Of a stretch of DNA of 64,000 nt, positions 11,221 to 20,051 are shown piece after piece. Numbering within the stretch: the first letter of the stretch is position 1; the number at the start of each line of letters is the position of its first letter. Source of the stretch: an uncultured Neomegalonema sp. (GTDB lineage: Bacteria > Pseudomonadota > Alphaproteobacteria > Rhodobacterales > Rhodobacteraceae); NCBI GenBank assembly GCA_937995735.1, contig CALKIZ010000085.1, positions 24,181 to 88,180 on the forward strand, written 5' to 3'. A program made the translations under genes and the position numbers. Under the pieces are notes generated by a model. That model searched no databases. It was not told where the DNA came from and saw only the letters and a program-made list of their open reading frames with translations.

Positions 11221-13047
11221 ATGGTAGCAACGACCGACCGTAAAAAGGGTAAGCCAGCTCTATTGAAGCGGCTTTTGCCGTTTTTTATGCCGTACAAAGC
11301 ACAGGTATTTGCCGCAAGTTTGGCCCTGACGTCTGCTGCGTTCTTTACATTGTTGATGCCGGTGGCGCTGCGAAGAGTTATCGACCTTGGGTTTGACGAA
11401 GAAAAAGCGGAGTACATCGACCGTTATTTTCTAGCCATGATCGGTGTTGCGGGCGCGCTCGCGATTGCAACGTCATTGCGGTATTATTTTGTGACAAAGC
11501 TCGGCGAACGTATCGTGACTGACATTCGGCGTGAAACTTACGACCATGCCATAGGGATGAGTCCCCGCTTTTTTGAGACTATCCGCACGGGTGAGACACT
11601 TTCGCGGATCAATACCGATACGACTTTGGTTCAAACCCTGGTCGCGAGTACGGTGTCTATCGGATTACGGAATGTTCTTTTACTTGTTGGCGGCGTCGTT
11701 ATGCTGCTCATGACAAGCGCGAAGCTTACCGGCCTTGTCCTCCTTATTGTTCCTGTAATTGTGATTCCGATCATCCTGATGGGCCGGCGTGTTCGTGGGT
11801 TCTCGAAACTAGCACAGGATAAAATCGCGGAAACCTCTGCCATTGCCGGAGAAACACTAAGTTCTGTCCGCGATGTGCAAAGTTTCACGCAGGAAACTGG
11901 TGCAAGAGCAAGATTTGGAGCCGCCGCTGAAGGTGCTTTCGCGGCTTCGCATCAACGTATTGCCGCGCGTTCCCGGCTTACGGCTATTGTTATATTTTTA
12001 CTGTTCACGGGCATTGTCAGTGTCATGTGGATTGGTGCGTCTGACGTAATAAACAACAGAATGACCGCAGGAGAACTGGGACAGTTTATCCTCTACGCAG
12101 TGATTGTTGCCGGTGCTTTTGCGGCGTTGTCCGAAATGTGGACGCAGTTGCAGCAAGCTGCGGGCGCGACTGAGCGCCTCGTCGAAATTCTTGATAGTGA
12201 GACAGATATCAAAGCGCCGCCCAATCCGCTCGCTTTGCCTGAGCCGCGCGGAGAGATTTCTTTTCGGGATGTTTCTTTCAGTTTTCCGAGCCGTCCCGAT
12301 GAGAAAGCACTTGATGGTGTAACTTTTGACATAAAGCCAGGTGAAACAGTCGCCTTGGTTGGTCCTTCCGGAGCAGGAAAAACGACGGTATTCAATCTGT
12401 TACAAAGATTTTACGATCCGACAGCCGGGTCAATTCGGCTTGATGGTGTTGCACTACCGGATGCTGATCCGAAAGCAATCCGCTCGCGGCTTTCGGTTGT
12501 GCCGCAGGAGCCTGCAATTTTTGCGGCCAGCGTTGCCGATAACATTCTCTTTGGACGCTCCGAAGCCTCCGAAGCCGACGCGATGCGCGCTGCAGAGGCT
12601 GCAGCAGCAAGTGGCTTTATCGAAGCGCTGCCGGATGGATATGCGACCGAGGTTGGCGAGCGCGGTGTCATGCTCTCAGGTGGTCAAAAACAGCGGATTG
12701 CAATCGCAAGGGCGATCTTGCGCGATGCACCTGTTTTGTTACTTGATGAGGCAACGTCTGCGCTGGACGCTGAAAGCGAACGTGCTGTGCAAGTGGCTTT
12801 CGAAGCTCTTGCGAAAGACCGAACCACGATCGTTATCGCGCACCGCCTTGCGACGGTTAAAAAGGCTGATCGAATCATCGTTCTGGAAAACGGAAAGATC
12901 GTGGCGGAGGGTACGCATGACGCATTGGTTGCTGAAGGTGGCTTATATGCGCGGTTGGCTAGGTTGCAATTTACCGGGTTGCGTGCGGTTGATGGAGAGC
13001 TAACCGATCCATCTGTGATAAGTGAATCGACGAACCAAATTGCTTAG
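11221..13047 (+). CDS. ABC exporter, fused permease and ATPase (MsbA/ABCB type)
   Basis: Half-transporter with an N-terminal six-helix exporter domain (about residues 15-320) and a C-terminal nucleotide-binding domain. Walker A is GPSGAGKTT, the signature LSGGQKQR, and Walker B VLLLDEAT followed by SALDAESE. It would act as a homodimer in the inner membrane. Lipid, peptide or drug export are all possible; resemblance to the alphaproteobacterial ABCB-type group does not settle the substrate. It is the first of a same-strand run with lipB (59-base gap). Confidence 0.92.
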   Translation: MVATTDRKKGKPALLKRLLPFFMPYKAQVFAASLALTSAAFFTLLMPVALRRVIDLGFDEEKAEYIDRYFLAMIGVAGALAIATSLRYYFVTKLGERIVTDIRRETYDHAIGMSPRFFETIRTGETLSRINTDTTLVQTLVASTVSIGLRNVLLLVGGVVMLLMTSAKLTGLVLLIVPVIVIPIILMGRRVRGFSKLAQDKIAETSAIAGETLSSVRDVQSFTQETGARARFGAAAEGAFAASHQRIAARSRLTAIVIFLLFTGIVSVMWIGASDVINNRMTAGELGQFILYAVIVAGAFAALSEMWTQLQQAAGATERLVEILDSETDIKAPPNPLALPEPRGEISFRDVSFSFPSRPDEKALDGVTFDIKPGETVALVGPSGAGKTTVFNLLQRFYDPTAGSIRLDGVALPDADPKAIRSRLSVVPQEPAIFAASVADNILFGRSEASEADAMRAAEAAAASGFIEALPDGYATEVGERGVMLSGGQKQRIAIARAILRDAPVLLLDEATSALDAESERAVQVAFEALAKDRTTIVIAHRLATVKKADRIIVLENGKIVAEGTHDALVAEGGLYARLARLQFTGLRAVDGELTDPSVISESTNQIA

Positions 13048-13106
13048 AATGTATACGCTTAAAAAGTATTGACTGCTGGATGATGTCGGTGGAGGGATGT
13101 TACTAA

Positions 13107-13787
13107 GTGACCGATAGCTCAACTTGTTCAACGGACCTCGAATGGCGTGTCGAAAATCAACCTGTTGGCTATGCGGAAGCGCTGAAATTTATGGAAGCGC
13201 GCGCTGCGGCGATCCGTGATGAGGGCGAACTCGAATGTGTCTGGCTGTTAGAGCATCCTCCGCTTTACACGGCTGGGACCAGTGCAAATGTTGAAGACCT
13301 GTTGGACAACCGCTTTCCGGTTTATGTTGCCGGGCGAGGCGGTGAATACACCTATCACGGGCCGGGCCAACGCATATGCTACGCGATGCTAGACCTAAAA
13401 CGCCGTGGAGAAGATGTCCGCTGCTATGTACATCACCTCGAAGAATGGATCATCCGAACGCTTGCGGTCTTTAATGTTACCGGAGAACGCAGGAAAGGGC
13501 GTCCGGGTGTATGGGTGCGACGAACAGATATTGGATCCCCGTATCGGGAAGATAAAATAGCAGCATTGGGTGTTCGCATTCGCCGGTGGGTGACTCTGCA
13601 TGGTGTGTCAATCAACCTTGAGCCTGATTTGAGCCATTATGAGGGCATCGTCCCGTGCGGGATTTCCGAACACGGTGTCACAAGTCTGGCAGAGTTGGGC
13701 ATCATCGCCACAATGCCAGAGCTCGATATGGCCTTGCGTGAAGCTTTTCAGGAAGTGTTTGAGAATGGCAGAGAAACTAAACGGTGA
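13107..13787 (+). CDS. lipB: Lipoyl(octanoyl) transferase
   Basis: Transfers octanoate from octanoyl-ACP to lipoyl domains of the 2-oxoacid dehydrogenases and glycine cleavage H protein. The signature [13 protein letters not shown], the catalytic Lys in KIAALGVRI and the catalytic Cys in [13 protein letters not shown] are present in 226 residues. The start is GTG, chosen because GGAGGGA lies about nine bases upstream. The 3' end overlaps phhB by 23 bases. LipA is not in the window. Confidence 0.95.
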   Translation: MTDSSTCSTDLEWRVENQPVGYAEALKFMEARAAAIRDEGELECVWLLEHPPLYTAGTSANVEDLLDNRFPVYVAGRGGEYTYHGPGQRICYAMLDLKRRGEDVRCYVHHLEEWIIRTLAVFNVTGERRKGRPGVWVRRTDIGSPYREDKIAALGVRIRRWVTLHGVSINLEPDLSHYEGIVPCGISEHGVTSLAELGIIATMPELDMALREAFQEVFENGRETKR

Positions 13788-14058
13788 AGAGCGGACTCAA
13801 GCACTAATAGAATTACAGGAGAAGGGCTGGGTGTTGGTAGAAGGACGTGACGCGCTTCAAAAATCTTTCAAGTTCAAGAATTTCGTTAATGCTTTTGCAT
13901 GGATGACAAAAGCTGCGTTTTGGGCCGAAAAACTCAACCATCACCCGGAATGGCAGAACGTATACAATCGCGTTGATGTAACGTTGATCACGCATGATTG
14001 TGATGGATTGACTGCGTTGGACGTTAAGTTAGCTCATAAGATGGAAGCCTTAGTCTAA
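13765..14058 (+). CDS. phhB: 4a-hydroxytetrahydrobiopterin dehydratase
   Basis: Small pterin carbinolamine dehydratase that recycles the cofactor of phenylalanine hydroxylase-type enzymes. The family pattern is visible: [18 protein letters not shown] followed by TH and a later LD. Start taken at MAEKLNG (97 residues), which lies inside the end of lipB; a longer in-frame start upstream would fall wholly within lipB. No phenylalanine hydroxylase gene is nearby, so the partner is unknown. Confidence 0.92.
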   Translation: MAEKLNGEERTQALIELQEKGWVLVEGRDALQKSFKFKNFVNAFAWMTKAAFWAEKLNHHPEWQNVYNRVDVTLITHDCDGLTALDVKLAHKMEALV

Positions 14059-14101
14059 AACTCGCCATTAGGCCGCCGTTTTCGAGAGTTAGTTCAATCT
14101 T

Positions 14102-14830
14102 ATGAAAAAACATGCTTTCTTTGCCGCAGCGCTCGCGCTTTTGCCTTCTGTGTCTTCTGCGGCTGAACCAGTCTCTGAATCGCTCGCTTATCGTGCGTAC
14201 ATCGGCGGTTTGCCGCTTGGTACGCTCAATATTAAAATTGCGATGGATCAGGATCGCTACGCGACGAATGCGCGTTTCGACATTGCGTCACTGCTGAGTT
14301 GGGTTCTAGATACTGATGCCCGTGCTTCTTCGTCCGGTGTGATCAATAACGGCGGCGCGGTACCGCAATCTTTCGATTATTGGGTAAGAGACGGCAAAAA
14401 ACAGCGAAATACGGAAATGCGCTTTGATGTGGCCGGGAATGCGAGCGAAGTACTCGCCGATCCTATTTTCCGTAAGCGTTCCTATGATCTCACTCTTGAT
14501 CAGGTGAAAGGAGCGATTGATCCCGCCACAGCTATTGCCATGCTTTCTGCGCCGAGAGATGGGGCATGTAATGTCGATATGAAAGTTTTCGATGGCCGCA
14601 AGTTGCATCGTGTCACAATGGAGCCATTGTCTGTAGATCCAAAAAAAATAAGGTGCTCAGGTCGATATGAACGTCTTGCTGGTTTCAAAGATAAATATAT
14701 GACGCCTGAGCGTCGTTCTTATACTTTTAAAGCTGAGCTAGAACAGATTGGGCCAAACCGATGGCGTCCAGTGAGAGTGAAGGCGAAGACAAAATTCGGT
14801 AATGCCACAGTCTTACTTACAGAAAATTAG
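14102..14830 (+). CDS. Exported DUF3108 domain protein
   Basis: Predicted periplasmic protein of 242 residues. A Sec signal peptide (KKHAFFAAALALLPSVSSAA) is followed by the DUF3108 fold with SLAYRAYIGGLPLGTLNIKI near the start, DYWVRDGKKQ in the middle and RWRPVRVKAKTKFGNATVLL at the end. DUF3108 proteins are common in Proteobacteria and are thought to work in the cell envelope, but no reaction is known. It is followed directly by a terminator. Confidence 0.85.
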   Translation: MKKHAFFAAALALLPSVSSAAEPVSESLAYRAYIGGLPLGTLNIKIAMDQDRYATNARFDIASLLSWVLDTDARASSSGVINNGGAVPQSFDYWVRDGKKQRNTEMRFDVAGNASEVLADPIFRKRSYDLTLDQVKGAIDPATAIAMLSAPRDGACNVDMKVFDGRKLHRVTMEPLSVDPKKIRCSGRYERLAGFKDKYMTPERRSYTFKAELEQIGPNRWRPVRVKAKTKFGNATVLLTEN

Positions 14831-14837
14831 CGCTGAT

Positions 14838-14870
14838 AGCCGCCTTTGAAATAACAGGCGGCTTTCTTTT
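14838..14870 (+). terminator. Rho-independent terminator after the DUF3108 gene
   Basis: AGCCGCCT and AGGCGGCT form an eight-base stem with a ten-base loop, followed by TTCTTTT, starting eight bases after the stop codon at 14830. Confidence 0.85.
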
Positions 14871-14918
14871 GTCTGGTACTATGACGACGATAACCAAGTT
14901 CCTTGAAAACGGTTACTG

Positions 14919-14954
14919 AATGGCGTGTGAGTTTTGATTTTCTTACACGCCATT
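14919..14954. terminator. Second hairpin between convergent genes
   Basis: AATGGCGTGT and ACACGCCATT are perfect ten-base arms that extend to thirteen with one G-U pair, around a T-rich loop. The hairpin lies 46 bases beyond the end of the minus-strand TPR gene. A T-rich tract follows on the plus side only. It may back up termination for either strand. Confidence 0.5.
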
Positions 14955-14999
14955 TATTCTTTGCAAACGTTATTGATGGGGCAATTACAGCACCTGAGT

Positions 15000-16265
15000 T
15001 TAATTTAAATTTGGGATGCTGGTCCCATTTAATGGATCAGAAATGATCGGGTCGGCAACGGGCCGGCCAATTGCACCATTAGCGATATCTTCCGCGCTGA
15101 TATAGACTAAATCGCCGCCAATTACCGAGTATCCGGGCTGTGAGCGAGGCAGTGGTTGAGATGGCAGGCTTGCAGCTGAACTGCGCTTAACAGTGGGAGT
15201 GGGCGCGGTGAATGATGGTGCTGGCGTAGTGATTTTTGGTGCCGGCTTAAGTGCTGGCACTCTTGATGGGACACTCGGCGTGGGCGTAGCTTGATAGGCA
15301 ATTGGTTCAGCTTGATATGTCGCAATGTTAATTTGTGCTGGGACTTCGACATGGACAGGGGCTAGAGGTGTCGTGGGCTGATACACCGGCACTGGCGTTA
15401 TTTCGCTGGATGGCAGCGTTATCGCGGTCGTTGCTAAAGCTGGTTGAGGCGTCGTTGTAGAGAGTGAATGCCGTTGGTTTGCAAACTCAGATACCAGTGT
15501 CGTAATAGGTTGCGTCGCCTCCGGGTCCGAGAAATATACAGTCCCGGTCGAGTGTCTTGTGAGCGGCTGCGTTGCCTCGGGGTCAGTGTAATAGACAACG
15601 CCTTCTGAATCTAATGAATAACCAGAATTTTCAGACGTGTACGGGATCGGTTGTGGCGCTATAACCGCCGTTGTAAATACGTCTTGAGGTTCTTGTACTG
15701 CTACTAAAGGCGCGATTGTCTGTATTGGGGTTGTAATCAACGGCGCTTGAGGTTGCGACTCTACCGTTACCGGCGCTGCCGGTTGATGATGAACTACGGC
15801 TATAGGGGCGATCGGTTCCGGTGTTACTATTGGCTTCGTCGCTTGTAGCACTGGTTTTGCCTTAGGTTTTTTTGGTTTGGGGCTTTTGGCTATAGCCTTT
15901 TCTTGATGACCCAATACGCTTAACCGGCGCGTTGCAATCTCTGTTATACCGTCTTGCATAACGCGCCCGTCATTCCAGACACGTATCGCCCCGCTACGCT
16001 GATCTCTGGCTCTTGTATAGAGTTTGATCGCCTCGGATTTGCGACCCGTTTTTTCGTAAACTTCGCCTAACCCGACCAATGCAGATGCATCCTTTGGATT
16101 TGCCGCCAATGCCGCATCATAGGCGCTTTCTGCTGCAGCTATATTACCCGCGCGAAAAGCGTTGTGAGCTTGCGCGGTGGCATTGACCGCCGATGGCCCG
16201 GGCTGGGAAGAACAAGCCGATAAAAGAGCCAAAACACTCATAGTTGTTACGGAACGGATAGTCAT
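15000..16265 (-). CDS. Proline-rich TPR lipoprotein
   Basis: Predicted lipoprotein of 421 residues with lipobox LSAC at residues 15-18. Two TPR-like repeats (about 30-90, HNAFRAGNIAAAESAYDAAL and SALVGLGEVYEKTGRKSEA) are followed by a Lys/Pro stretch and a long low-complexity Pro/Thr/Val/Gln region. That region contains a near-duplicate motif, VVYYTDPEATQPLT and TVYFSDPEATQPIT, and a related LVYISAEDIANG near the C-terminus. The ATG has a GGAGG site eight bases upstream. It may be a periplasmic or outer-membrane scaffold, similar in outline to Flp-pilus TadD-like lipoproteins, but no tad genes are nearby. I do not recognise the C-terminal part. Confidence 0.8.
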   Translation of the reverse strand: MTIRSVTTMSVLALLSACSSQPGPSAVNATAQAHNAFRAGNIAAAESAYDAALAANPKDASALVGLGEVYEKTGRKSEAIKLYTRARDQRSGAIRVWNDGRVMQDGITEIATRRLSVLGHQEKAIAKSPKPKKPKAKPVLQATKPIVTPEPIAPIAVVHHQPAAPVTVESQPQAPLITTPIQTIAPLVAVQEPQDVFTTAVIAPQPIPYTSENSGYSLDSEGVVYYTDPEATQPLTRHSTGTVYFSDPEATQPITTLVSEFANQRHSLSTTTPQPALATTAITLPSSEITPVPVYQPTTPLAPVHVEVPAQINIATYQAEPIAYQATPTPSVPSRVPALKPAPKITTPAPSFTAPTPTVKRSSAASLPSQPLPRSQPGYSVIGGDLVYISAEDIANGAIGRPVADPIISDPLNGTSIPNLN

Positions 16266-16398
16266 GCGAAGGCCTCCAGGGACACTCAGTTTCCTTCGGA
16301 GAGCAATCTATAGCGTCCCGGATCAATCCGGGACGCTGGACATAACCGAGCAGGTATGCTTTCCGATTTATGAAGAGGCTTTGCAAACGGAGGGCCAA

Positions 16399-17001
16399 AT
16401 GCCGATATTAATGCCAACTCAAATCGTTGGTCGGGTGAAGGGCCTTTATGTAAATAGCAGTCTGGACATAGACCTAGAGAGTACTTCACTTGATGAAGTC
16501 ACCGTTACTTACGAAGGTTTTGATGGTGAAGATCATGGCGGCCTTACCCGAAAATCTTGTTCGCGCGTAAAACTCCAATATAAAAAAGGAACTGAAATTA
16601 GAAATACCCGTCAGATTTCAATTTTGAGCCGAGAAGAGTTAGAGGCCGTTGCCGTTGAAATGGGTTTGGAAAAGATCGAACCAGAATGGGTTGGCACCAA
16701 TCTTATTATCGAGGGTATTCCGGTCCTGACTCAATTACCACCAAGCAGCCGATTGATCTTTGATAGCGGTGTTTCACTTGTCGTTGATATGGAAAACGGG
16801 CCATGCCGTTTTGCGTCAGAACAAATTGATCTGCATTGCCCCGGTAAGGGAGGCAGTTTTGCAAAGCTCGCAAAAGGGCGTCGCGGTGTCACCGCTTGGG
16901 TTGAGAAAATTGGAGTCATATCGCTTGAGGAAGGCGTACGGCTTCATGTGCCGCCCCAACGGATATACTACCCCGCTATTCCCGCCTCCGATGTGGCTTA
17001 A
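16399..17001 (+). CDS. MOSC domain protein
   Basis: MOSC (molybdenum cofactor sulfurase C-terminal) domain protein of 200 residues. Visible blocks are RQISILSREELEAV, the GTNLIIEGIP segment that replaces the usual GENL pattern, and ENGPCRFASEQID carrying the conserved Cys. Family members carry sulfur to metal centres or act in drug/N-hydroxy compound reduction. The frame is open back to 16177 but that part overlaps the divergent TPR gene; the ATG at 16399 has GGAGGG five bases upstream. It converges on the Cys-cluster gene with a 4-base overlap. Confidence 0.87.
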   Translation: MPILMPTQIVGRVKGLYVNSSLDIDLESTSLDEVTVTYEGFDGEDHGGLTRKSCSRVKLQYKKGTEIRNTRQISILSREELEAVAVEMGLEKIEPEWVGTNLIIEGIPVLTQLPPSSRLIFDSGVSLVVDMENGPCRFASEQIDLHCPGKGGSFAKLAKGRRGVTAWVEKIGVISLEEGVRLHVPPQRIYYPAIPASDVA

Positions 17002-17447
17002 AGTTGCTGCTTTAAATTATTGATATGGTCGCAAAAATAGTCGCGGCAAGTCGAAGACCTAATATCGTGGATCGAACACAGGTTGTCGTCATCAAGAAAA
17101 CGACAAGGAAGTTCAGGTTTCTTCATATTGACCCGAATTGCCGGGAAAGAAGTTTTTGCCTGCCAGCATTCCCGGTCGGGAAAGAGTTTGCGGCCCTCTT
17201 CGAAATCAATGAACACTTCGTTGTAAGAGACTTTGCGTTTGTAGCGTTTACTCAATTTCGACAAAAGGTCCGCCGTGTCGTGTATCGGACCTATAATATA
17301 GTCACGTTTGCCCATTGAACAGCAACCGCCGGCGTTTCCGTCCAAACCCATGCATTTCTTCGTACAGATATGTGCCGTCAATGTGTCGATCAGGTCGTCT
17401 TTTGAGGGAAGATCGAGAGGGTTTGTATCAACGCTTTTGCGGGACAT
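16998..17447 (-). CDS. YkgJ-family cysteine-cluster protein
   Basis: A 149-residue protein rich in Cys: CTKKC and GGCC in the N-terminal half, then LPCRFLDDDNLCSIH and STCRDYFC. This spacing is typical of the YkgJ/CxxCxxCC family (UPF0153), which is thought to bind zinc or an iron-sulfur cluster. The function is not established. Its 3' end overlaps the convergent MOSC gene by four bases. No strong ribosome site is seen, so the start is less certain than the family call. Confidence 0.8.
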   Translation of the reverse strand: MSRKSVDTNPLDLPSKDDLIDTLTAHICTKKCMGLDGNAGGCCSMGKRDYIIGPIHDTADLLSKLSKRYKRKVSYNEVFIDFEEGRKLFPDRECWQAKTSFPAIRVNMKKPELPCRFLDDDNLCSIHDIRSSTCRDYFCDHINNLKQQL

Positions 17448-17620
17448 TGAGATGCTTTCATCTATTGTGGGGTTAGTTTTTTGCGGATATTAGAGTTTAA
17501 GTGCGCGGGCATAATTAACGGTAATCTGCATCGTCTCACGACAGTACGGTAGTTATTAAAGCATTATTCGTGCCGGTGCTTTCGCGTACGGCGTTTGAGA
17601 ACGGATATGCGGTAAATATT

Positions 17621-18061
17621 TTATAGACTAAGGTTCGCGAATGGACGCAAAGTCGCGCCTTTAACCAACATTGATAGAAATTCGTTATTGCCATCCACTG
17701 GCGTATTTCGTTGCGGCTCGACCACCGAAATCCGAAAATCACTGATATAAGCAAGTTTGGCAGTCGCACCGTTTATCATGCCGCCGGTGCCGCCAAGCGT
17801 ATTTTGGTATCCACCAATAGTAGGAGGCGCGATGGCGGGATTTGTTGGGCGGGACGGGGGAGCGATGGCGGCCTTGAATTCAGGAGATTGCCGCGAAAGC
17901 GGTGCTGAAATCAAGGGCGTTGCGACCGTTGATACACCAAGGCCAACACCCCCCTGATTCTCAGCGTCGCCGCCGAAAATCGACAGCCCAAATTCACCGA
18001 AAGAGCCGCTAGGCACTGACATGGAAAAAGGAGATGAAGATAGCGCCGAATTGGAAATCAT
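17621..18061 (-). CDS. Hypothetical low-complexity protein
   Basis: Open frame of 146 codons rich in Ser, Gly, Pro and Ala with an internal near-repeat AIAPPSRPTNPAIAPP. No signal peptide, membrane segment or known motif is visible, and the ribosome site is weak. In favour of a real gene: a perfect inverted repeat lies 25-46 bases upstream of its ATG, where an operator would be, and nothing else explains this segment. Against: composition is unusual and other frames are also open in parts. I do not recognise the family. Confidence 0.4.
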   Translation of the reverse strand: MISNSALSSSPFSMSVPSGSFGEFGLSIFGGDAENQGGVGLGVSTVATPLISAPLSRQSPEFKAAIAPPSRPTNPAIAPPTIGGYQNTLGGTGGMINGATAKLAYISDFRISVVEPQRNTPVDGNNEFLSMLVKGATLRPFANLSL

Positions 18062-18086
18062 TCCATAAGCTTAGCACAATGGTTGC

Positions 18087-18107
18087 GGTGTATCAACATG
18101 ATACACC
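18087..18107 (-). promoter_or_regulatory. Perfect 9-bp inverted repeat, candidate operator
   Basis: GGTGTATCA and TGATACACC flank the three bases ACA. There is no T-run on either side, so a terminator is unlikely. It sits between the stop of the FAD reductase gene (18123) and the start of the small minus-strand ORF (18061), where a dimeric repressor could control the latter. Confidence 0.5.
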
Positions 18108-18122
18108 GGCGTTAAAGTATGG

Positions 18123-19391
18123 TCATGGTGTTCCAGTGTTCACAGTTCTAACTTCCTTTAATCCAACCTCTGCATTTCTTAGATCATCAGCAATTGGAGA
18201 TACGGCCCCTTCAAGCCATCGCTTACCCGTCATGTAGGCTCGTGGGTCATTGATCGCCTCGACACAAATTAATTGATCGTTGTTATATATCCAATTTGAC
18301 CCTGATCCCGGCTTATCTCCCGCGCGCCAAACTGATGCTGTATAACCTTGCGGTAATCCGGCGGATTGAAATTTGACGTCAAATTGATCGGACCAGAACC
18401 AAGGGGTTGCTGTGTAGGGTTTTGCTTCATCAAGCATTGCCGCCGCGCACGCCTTTGCCTGATCAAGCGCGTTTTGGACGGATTCCAGTCTCAATGTTCC
18501 ATATGGCGGGTGCGGATGTTCTGCGACATCGCCCGCCGCAAAGATGTCCGGATCAGCAGTGCGACAGAATTGATCAACAACGATACCGTTTTCGGTCACT
18601 AATCCCGCATCAGAGGCTAGGCACTGGTTCGGGAGTACACCAATACCGGCAACAACGAGATCAGCAGGAATTTCGATCCGTTTGGAATGTTCGACATGAT
18701 CGGTGGTGGTTTGTTCAATTTCAACTCGTTCAACTTTTTCTGCGCCTTCAATCGAACGAACAGTTTGGTTCAGGCGGACATGAACGCCTTCCTCTTCGTG
18801 AAGTTTTTGCATGAAGGTCGCGGTTTCAACGCTGGCAACACGCGATAATAAGCGCGATGAACGGTGAAGGACCGTAACGTCTAAACCTTTTTTGCGCAGG
18901 ACAGCTGCCGCTTCTAACCCGATATATCCGCCCCCTATAACCACGGCAGCTTTTGCGGAAGGGATAGCCGGCTCAAGCCCGTCAATGTCGTCAATTCCGC
19001 GTACATAATGGACACCGGCGAGATGAGCGCCCGGACACTCTAGTTTACGCACGCGCGTTCCAGTCAAAAGCGCGAGACGATCATAAGCAATGAGATCATT
19101 GCCCACCGTCACAGTTTTTTTGGCGCGATCTATCTTTGTGGCGGGTTGCCCGAGGTGTAATTTTATGTCGTTCTCATCGTAAAATGATTGCGGCTTTACA
19201 AAAAGGCGTTCGCGGGCGAAGTCCCCCAATAGATACGATTTGGAAAGTGGGGGGCGTTGATAGGGGAGCCAGGTTTCCTCTCCAATAAGTATAATTCGGC
19301 CCTTGAATCCTCCGCGCCGCAAACTTTCGCAAAGCTGCGCAGAAGCGTGTCCAGCACCGATGATGACAAAATTTCGCGTATCGTTGGTCAT
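18123..19391 (-). CDS. FAD-dependent oxidoreductase, ferredoxin/rubredoxin reductase type
   Basis: NAD(P)H:ferredoxin reductase of the putidaredoxin reductase/rhodocoxin reductase group, which passes electrons from NADH to a small Fe-S protein serving a P450 or oxygenase. The FAD Rossmann motif is IIGAGHASAQLCESL near the N-terminus, the NAD motif VIGGGYIGLEAAAVLRKKG near the middle, and the second FAD motif DIFAAGDVAEH near the end. The C-terminal reductase domain contains PWFWSDQFDVKFQSAG. Start chosen at MTNDTRNF because GAGGT lies just upstream, giving 422 residues. No ferredoxin or P450 gene adjoins it. Divergent from the peroxiredoxin gene with 66 bases between starts. Confidence 0.92.
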   Translation of the reverse strand: MTNDTRNFVIIGAGHASAQLCESLRRGGFKGRIILIGEETWLPYQRPPLSKSYLLGDFARERLFVKPQSFYDENDIKLHLGQPATKIDRAKKTVTVGNDLIAYDRLALLTGTRVRKLECPGAHLAGVHYVRGIDDIDGLEPAIPSAKAAVVIGGGYIGLEAAAVLRKKGLDVTVLHRSSRLLSRVASVETATFMQKLHEEEGVHVRLNQTVRSIEGAEKVERVEIEQTTTDHVEHSKRIEIPADLVVAGIGVLPNQCLASDAGLVTENGIVVDQFCRTADPDIFAAGDVAEHPHPPYGTLRLESVQNALDQAKACAAAMLDEAKPYTATPWFWSDQFDVKFQSAGLPQGYTASVWRAGDKPGSGSNWIYNNDQLICVEAINDPRAYMTGKRWLEGAVSPIADDLRNAEVGLKEVRTVNTGTP

Positions 19392-19457
19392 AATACCTCG
19401 CCTTGCTCTCAAATCTCGCTATGTCATGCAGCGGAATAGATCAACAAGGGGACTGTT

Positions 19458-19946
19458 ATGGCTGAGATTAAAGTTGGCGACTCGCTGCCCGAAGCAACTT
19501 TTACGGTAATGAGTGCCGATGGCCCAGGACCGAGCACGACGAAAGAAGTATTTGGCGGCAAGACCGTCGCTGTCTTTGCCGTGCCGGGGGCTTTTACGCC
19601 GACCTGTCACATGAATCATTTACCGAGCTTTTTGGCGCAGGCCGATGCGCTCCGCGCTAAAGGCGTTGACCAGATCGCCTGTATTTCGGTGAATGATGTT
19701 TTTGTTCTTGATGCCTGGTCAAAAGCAACCACGGCAGATGGAGACATTCAGATGCTCGCTGATGGTAGCGGTGATTTCACAAAAGCTGTTGGGATGGAGC
19801 TTGATCTGACAGAACGAGGGCTTGGCATTCGCTCAAAGCGTTATGCGATGCTTGTTGAAGACGGCATTGTGCAGACCTTACTGGTAGAAGACAATCCCGG
19901 TGAGGCGGTCAAAAGCAACGCAGAATCTTTGCTGGCTACTATATAG
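19458..19946 (+). CDS. Peroxiredoxin, Prx5 type
   Basis: Thiol peroxidase of 162 residues that reduces hydrogen and alkyl peroxides. The peroxidatic Cys is in PGAFTPTCHMNHLP, the hallmark of the Prx5/hybrid Prx5 group; the dimer and active-site block CISVNDVFVLDAW follows. There is no C-terminal glutaredoxin domain. It shares an intergenic region with the divergent FAD oxidoreductase and precedes malic enzyme. Confidence 0.93.
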   Translation: MAEIKVGDSLPEATFTVMSADGPGPSTTKEVFGGKTVAVFAVPGAFTPTCHMNHLPSFLAQADALRAKGVDQIACISVNDVFVLDAWSKATTADGDIQMLADGSGDFTKAVGMELDLTERGLGIRSKRYAMLVEDGIVQTLLVEDNPGEAVKSNAESLLATI

Positions 19947-19995
19947 GAGCACCGGCGCTCAGTATTTGGGCGCTCACCTTATCCCGACTTGATAT

Positions 19996-20036
19996 GTTCG
20001 AAGAATTATTAATGCTGTGCTTATTGTTCTTCGAAC
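19996..20036 (+). promoter_or_regulatory. Perfect 10-bp inverted repeat upstream of malic enzyme
   Basis: GTTCGAAGAA and TTCTTCGAAC lie 21 bases apart and end 15 bases before the malic enzyme ATG, next to its AAGGAA ribosome site. Each arm contains the self-complementary TTCGAA. It is either a pair of half-sites for a regulator or a leader hairpin; the lack of a following T-run argues against a simple terminator for the peroxiredoxin gene. Confidence 0.5.
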
Positions 20037-20051
20037 TTACAAGGAAATATA

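Noticed and set aside
12341..13003. 220-codon plus-strand frame
   Set aside because: Alternative frame within the ABC exporter ATPase domain, whose own frame has all ATPase motifs.
16177..16398. Upstream extension of the MOSC protein
   Set aside because: Overlaps the divergent TPR lipoprotein start; the internal ATG has a much better ribosome site.
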